Assembly: GCA_964555935.1 (NCBI GenBank)
Contig: CAZKUN010000337.1
Coordinates: forward strand, 1-8,457
Direction of reading: 5' to 3'
Source: CAZKUN01 sp964555935
GTDB lineage: Bacteria > Armatimonadota > Zipacnadia > Zipacnadales > VGFC01
Length of the DNA stretch: 8,457 nucleotides
The notes below the pieces were generated by a model. That model searched no databases. It was not told where the DNA came from and saw only the letters and a program-made list of their open reading frames with translations. Numbering within the stretch: position 1 is the stretch's first letter; the number at the start of each line of letters is the position of its first letter. This document shows, in pieces, positions 5,066-8,457 of the stretch. Made by a program: the position numbers and the translations under genes.

Positions 5066-7747
5066 ATGCGAGATTCACTGCCGCCGGCCGGTCTATCGGT
5101 GATGCTGGCCGTGCTGCTGTCGATTCCTGCTGCCGCAACGGCAGAGGCCATCACAGTGGTCGTCCAGCGGGGCGGCGACACGACAACGGTTGACGATGTG
5201 GCGGATGTCCACCTGTACGCCGGCATACCAGGGCACAACTATGGTGGCTTCCACTACCTGGCGGCCGGCACCAACGTGGTCAACGAATCATACATTGCGC
5301 TCCTGCGTTTCGGCCTCGAGGCGCTCCCGCCGCCGGCCACGGTGCTGCAGGCAACCATGTACCTCCGTACCTGCTGGCCTCAGACACCCTCGAGTCCCTG
5401 CCTGGTGGACGCACACCCCATCTCCTCGGGTAATGCAGGCTGGGTCGAGGGGGAAGCGAGGGGCTACGCCGTCGCCGGGGCCGCGTGCTGGAACGCGCGA
5501 GCCAGGGGTGAGGCGCAGTGGATAGGAGGGGCGGGACTGGCGAATGCGGACGCAGACTACAGCCTGCCCCCGATCGCTACCGCCACCATCAGCCCTGAGC
5601 AGACAGGATGGATCGCGTTCGAGCTCGCCCGGGAGGCGGTCCAACGGTGGGTCAGCGACCCTAACACCAACACGGGGATGCGTCTCTCAGTGCGGGGCGC
5701 CCAGAAAGTGGGGAACCTGCTGGGCGTACACAGCTCGGAGTCGGCCGAAGCCCCCGAGCTGAGGCCCAAGCTCGTTCTCAAGGTCGAGATGGACGACAAC
5801 GTACAGGCTGAGTACTGGGAGCGGCGCGCGGAGCGACTCATTGCCGAGGCCGCCGAGCAGCTCAGACGCGCCGCCACGGCAGCGGCTGAAGTGGGCAGCC
5901 CCGAACGCGCTCAGACGCGACTCGGGCGCCTGACCGGGCAACTGGACGAGACGCGCCAGGCTGCGCGTGCTGCGGACCGTTGGGACGGCGACGAACTCGA
6001 GCGCATTGCGACGCAGACCAGCGACGTCAAACGGGCCGCGGACCGGCTGGTACGGCGCCTCCCCGTGCTCCGCGCGGTGGCGGCCAATGCCGCCCGGGGG
6101 TTGCCCACCGACTTCGCTCTGAGTGTGGCCGACAGTATGGAGCATGTCATGCACCCGGTCGAGAGGTTCACGGGCGACTTCCCGGACCGACTGCAGCTCT
6201 CACTGGCCCGCAACGAGTTCGAGGCCGTTCAGGTAGTGATCGTCCCCGCCGACCGGCCGGTGCGCGCCGCGGCGTGGCATGTTACAGACCTGCGAGGCCC
6301 CGGTGGTGCCACGATCCCCGCTGAGGATATCAGGGTATCCCCTGTCGGCTACGCCCGCAGCCACAAGCCGGCGGGCTCCAGAGAACCGGCCGACTGGTGG
6401 CCCTGCCCGATCCTGGACTTCGTGGATACCATCGACGTCGACCCAGGCACGGTGCAGCCTCTGTGGATGCTGCTCCGGACCCGAGAGGAGACGAGGGCCG
6501 GCCTGTACAGGGGCAAGCTGACCGTTACCGGCGATGGAGTCGAGCCGAAGTCGCTGGTGCTCCGCGTGCGAGTGTTCGACTTCGCGGTGCCGGTAGAGCA
6601 GCATCTGAAGACCCTATGCCACCTCTCCGAGACGCACTCGAACAATGTCTATGGGGACGACCGTCACAAGGAGGAGGGACTGGCGGAGCACATGTTCCAG
6701 ACGGTACTGGACCATCGGCTGGCAGTCGCCAACCTCTACAATATGCAGAGCGGGACGGGACAGATAGGCCCTCAGAAGGGCCTGAACTCGATCGGACTGC
6801 CGTCCATTGCCGAGCCCGAGGACCTGAGGCGGCTGTGGGAGGCCGGCAGCCGCTGGTGGAACCTGGGCTACCTGCATCCGGTCTATGCCGAGCGGGCCGG
6901 CATGACCATCGATGAGATCACGCCGATCTTCATTGAGATGATGCGTGAAGCCCTGGCCCTTGCCGACGCCGCAGGCTGGCCCCATGAGAACCTGGGCATC
7001 TACCTGTACGACGAGGCCCACACTCTCGATGAACTCGGTCGTGTGGCGGCCCAGGTGAAATCGGCGTTCCCGGACGTCACCATCATGACCACGGCCTATG
7101 ACACCAGCTTCGGCGTGCGCGGCGGGCCGATCGACAATTCCGTCGACGCGTGGTGCCCGTTGACGCCTTCGTTTTTGGGCGAGCTCCCGACGATCCAGGA
7201 GGCCCGCGAAGTCGGGAAGGAAGTGTGGTGGTACGTCGCCTGCGGCCCCCGCGAGCCCCACTTGAACTTCTTCGTGCAGCAGCAACCGATCTGCGCACGT
7301 CTGCTGATGGGGGCCGCCGCGCAGAAGTACAAGCCCGACGGCTTCCTCTACTACTACGTGAACGGGTGGAGCGGATACCAGAAGCCGATCTCCTCTTGGC
7401 CGCTGACTGATTGGGCGCCTTTCTACCAGCCGGGCCCCGATGGCGACGGGCAGCTGATCTGCCCCGGGCCCGAAGGTCCGGTGAGCACGGTGGTCTTCGA
7501 GAGCATCCGGGACGGGCTCGAGGACTACGAGTATTACTGGCTGCTGAGCGACCTGGCGATGCGGGCGCGAGAGAAGGGTCTCGATGTGTCAGCAGCAGAG
7601 CGTCTGCTGGAGGTCTCTACGGACCTGCTCTCCTCGCTCACGGTCTATACTGAGGAGCCTCGCCGACTGCGGGCCGAGCGAGAGGCCATCGCTGCCGAGA
7701 TCGAACGGTTGCAGCGTTGTCTCAATACTCACGAGCCCGCTCGATAG
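5066..7747 (+). CDS. Secreted DNRLRE/CBM96 - helical linker - GH123-like (DUF4091) glycosidase
   Basis: An intact 893-residue protein. Residues 1-26 or 28 are a Sec signal peptide (hydrophobic core SVMLAVLLSI, cleavage near ATAEA). About 29-240 is a DNRLRE-type beta-sandwich, a group that includes CBM96 polysaccharide-binding modules: ADVHLYAGIPGHNYGG, SYIALLRFGLEALP, WIAFELAREAVQRWV, LRPKLVLKVE. About 242-345 is Arg/Ala/Glu-rich and strongly helical, probably a coiled-coil spacer. About 350-508 is the beta-sandwich N-terminal domain of DUF4091 proteins (RNEFEAVQVVIVP, LYRGKLTV). About 510-860 is the catalytic barrel, with presumed catalytic Asp649-Glu650 in IYLYDEAHT, then DAWCP, VWWYVACGP, and the hallmark SIRDGLEDYEYYWLL (about 813-827). 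A helical tail ends the protein. Known GH123 enzymes hydrolyse beta-linked N-acetylgalactosamine; DUF4091 relatives are mostly uncharacterised, so the substrate is open. It is probably a paralogue of its upstream neighbour with a different binding module. Confidence 0.85.
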   Translation: MRDSLPPAGLSVMLAVLLSIPAAATAEAITVVVQRGGDTTTVDDVADVHLYAGIPGHNYGGFHYLAAGTNVVNESYIALLRFGLEALPPPATVLQATMYLRTCWPQTPSSPCLVDAHPISSGNAGWVEGEARGYAVAGAACWNARARGEAQWIGGAGLANADADYSLPPIATATISPEQTGWIAFELAREAVQRWVSDPNTNTGMRLSVRGAQKVGNLLGVHSSESAEAPELRPKLVLKVEMDDNVQAEYWERRAERLIAEAAEQLRRAATAAAEVGSPERAQTRLGRLTGQLDETRQAARAADRWDGDELERIATQTSDVKRAADRLVRRLPVLRAVAANAARGLPTDFALSVADSMEHVMHPVERFTGDFPDRLQLSLARNEFEAVQVVIVPADRPVRAAAWHVTDLRGPGGATIPAEDIRVSPVGYARSHKPAGSREPADWWPCPILDFVDTIDVDPGTVQPLWMLLRTREETRAGLYRGKLTVTGDGVEPKSLVLRVRVFDFAVPVEQHLKTLCHLSETHSNNVYGDDRHKEEGLAEHMFQTVLDHRLAVANLYNMQSGTGQIGPQKGLNSIGLPSIAEPEDLRRLWEAGSRWWNLGYLHPVYAERAGMTIDEITPIFIEMMREALALADAAGWPHENLGIYLYDEAHTLDELGRVAAQVKSAFPDVTIMTTAYDTSFGVRGGPIDNSVDAWCPLTPSFLGELPTIQEAREVGKEVWWYVACGPREPHLNFFVQQQPICARLLMGAAAQKYKPDGFLYYYVNGWSGYQKPISSWPLTDWAPFYQPGPDGDGQLICPGPEGPVSTVVFESIRDGLEDYEYYWLLSDLAMRAREKGLDVSAAERLLEVSTDLLSSLTVYTEEPRRLRAEREAIAAEIERLQRCLNTHEPAR

Positions 7748-7803
7748 CCTAGTCGGCGCTACGATCCTCCTCGGCCGGCCAGTCGCGGTCTGGTGCGCGC
7801 AGC

Positions 7804-7809
7804 GAGGAG
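7804..7809 (+). promoter_or_regulatory. Ribosome binding site for the small gene at 7818
   Basis: GAGGAG, 8 bases before GTG at 7818. This is the best start signal in the frame, which is otherwise open far back into the preceding glycosidase gene. Confidence 0.55.
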
Positions 7810-7817
7810 CCATAGAC

Positions 7818-8087
7818 GTGGGCGTCCTCGCGATGGGCCTCCTTGCGTCGGGCGCCGTGCTTGCCATCTCGCTCGGAACGTACAGCCTGCTGTACGGAAG
7901 GACAGACCTGCTACTGCTCCGGTACGGTCGGGAGCCGGTGGCCGAGAGGCTCTACGACTGGTACGAGTGGGCCGCGTTCTGTGCTCTGGCTACCCCGGAG
8001 TGCTTGGTCGGGGTCTGGGTCGCGCGGGAGTCGGGCGGCAACATCATCCTGTCCGGTTGCAGGTGGCTCCTGGAGCACGTCAACTGA
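7818..8087 (+). CDS. Small putative membrane protein, unknown function
   Basis: 89 residues from a GTG start with a strong ribosome binding site; I do not recognise a family. Residues about 2-26 (GVLAMGLLASGAVLAISLGTYSL) form one clear transmembrane helix. A mixed segment with a basic/acidic patch follows (RYGREPVAERLYDWYEW), then a moderately hydrophobic, Cys-containing stretch (AAFCALATPECLVGVWVA, about 52-69) that might be a second helix. Three Cys residues are present (54, 60, 81). It begins 70 bases after the glycosidase stop on the same strand, and no terminator is visible between them, so cotranscription is possible. An ATG at 7833 is an alternative start. In GC-rich DNA a frame of this length can be open by chance; the start signal and hydrophobic pattern are the main support. 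Confidence 0.45.
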   Translation: MGVLAMGLLASGAVLAISLGTYSLLYGRTDLLLLRYGREPVAERLYDWYEWAAFCALATPECLVGVWVARESGGNIILSGCRWLLEHVN

Positions 8088-8457
8088 TGACCCCAATGAC
8101 CCCCAACCTCGCGAAGCTAACGACATAGGTGGGGTGATCTTCATCGAGAAGGCAGGGCTGGGGGTAGGCGGCAGACAGAGGCGAGTCAGCGGGAAGCCCT
8201 AAGCTCAGGGCCTTCCGGGGCACGAACATAGTGGCAAACTGGACCCAAAACGAATAATCAAGGTTATGAGCCTTGCGCTACTGATTCTGGCAAGATGCGC
8301 CTATCAGGCCCGTAGCGGCCATTTTGAGCGGTGCTAGTTCGCACAAAAGGCCCGAGACTTGCGAGGCTAGTTTCGGTGGATCTTGGACCTTGTGCTGATG
8401 GGTCTGGCCTTACCCCCTAAAGCGAGTCCAGGTTCAGTGTTAGTATCTGGGTGTACC
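8088..8457. other. Terminal region without a recognisable gene
   Basis: No frame on either strand gives a convincing protein. It opens with a tandem repeat, ATGACCCCA followed by ATGACCCCC (8087-8104), that overlaps the preceding stop codon. Two weak hairpins are visible: GCCCT/AGGGC (8196-8200 and 8207-8211) and CAAGG/CCTTG (8259-8263 and 8271-8275). Neither has a T-run, so I do not call a terminator. Base composition drops in GC around 8225-8275. I see no tRNA or rRNA signature. It may be the intergenic gap before a gene beyond the window edge. Confidence 0.5.

Noticed and set aside
7584..7817. Long N-terminal extension of the small membrane protein
   Set aside because: It overlaps the end of the glycosidase gene in another frame and reads as Arg/Ser-rich out-of-frame sequence; the ribosome binding site points to 7818.
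8340..8457. Possible tRNA, suggested by a GGTTCA near 8431
   Set aside because: No acceptor or anticodon stem can be formed around it.
1..8457. CRISPR array or defence system
   Set aside because: No regularly spaced direct repeats and no defence-type domains were seen on either strand.

Overview
The window is GC-rich (by eye about 65%) bacterial DNA with long, loosely packed genes for secreted, multidomain carbohydrate-active proteins. The mix of DUF4091/GH123-like glycosidases, DNRLRE/CBM96, FN3 and F5/8 type C (discoidin) modules, plus an enolase-superfamily sugar-acid enzyme, is typical of environmental Armatimonadota, Planctomycetota, Lentisphaerota and similar polysaccharide degraders. 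That assignment is inference: no rRNA or other phylogenetic marker is present.

Layout. (1) 1-1108: an exported alpha/beta hydrolase (24-887) is translationally coupled, through a TTGA overlap, to an enolase-superfamily gene. Only about the first 64 codons of the latter survive before it runs into foreign sequence near 1076. (2) 1076-1667: an integrase/transposase of the IS481/IS3-like DDE type. It has lost its N-terminal DNA-binding part and carries an apparent 16-bp insertion that shifts the frame, but it keeps the three catalytic acids. (3) 1854-2429, minus strand: a C-terminal discoidin module without the enzyme it would normally decorate. Regions 1-3 therefore look like a scar where remnants were joined. 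(4) 2340-2517: a locally AT-richer stretch with a good sigma70-type promoter and a strong ribosome binding site. (5) 2518-4815: a GH123-like protein (signal peptide, CBM-like, FN3, beta-sandwich, catalytic barrel) interrupted by one in-frame TAG at 4204, 15 codons after the presumed catalytic Asp-Glu pair. (6) 4816-5065: a leader with two tandem hairpins. (7) 5066-7747: an intact second GH123-like protein with a DNRLRE/CBM96-type N-terminal module and a helical linker. (8) 7818-8087: a small putative membrane protein of unknown function. (9) 8088-8457: no gene seen.

Working picture: genes 5 and 7 are neighbouring paralogues with different N-terminal binding modules, probably exported to act on amino-sugar-containing or other complex glycans. 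The hydrolase and enolase pair would fit deacylation and acid-sugar catabolism. The first half of the locus is visibly decaying: a truncated enolase, a broken integrase, an orphan discoidin domain and a nonsense mutation. The second GH123-like gene is intact.
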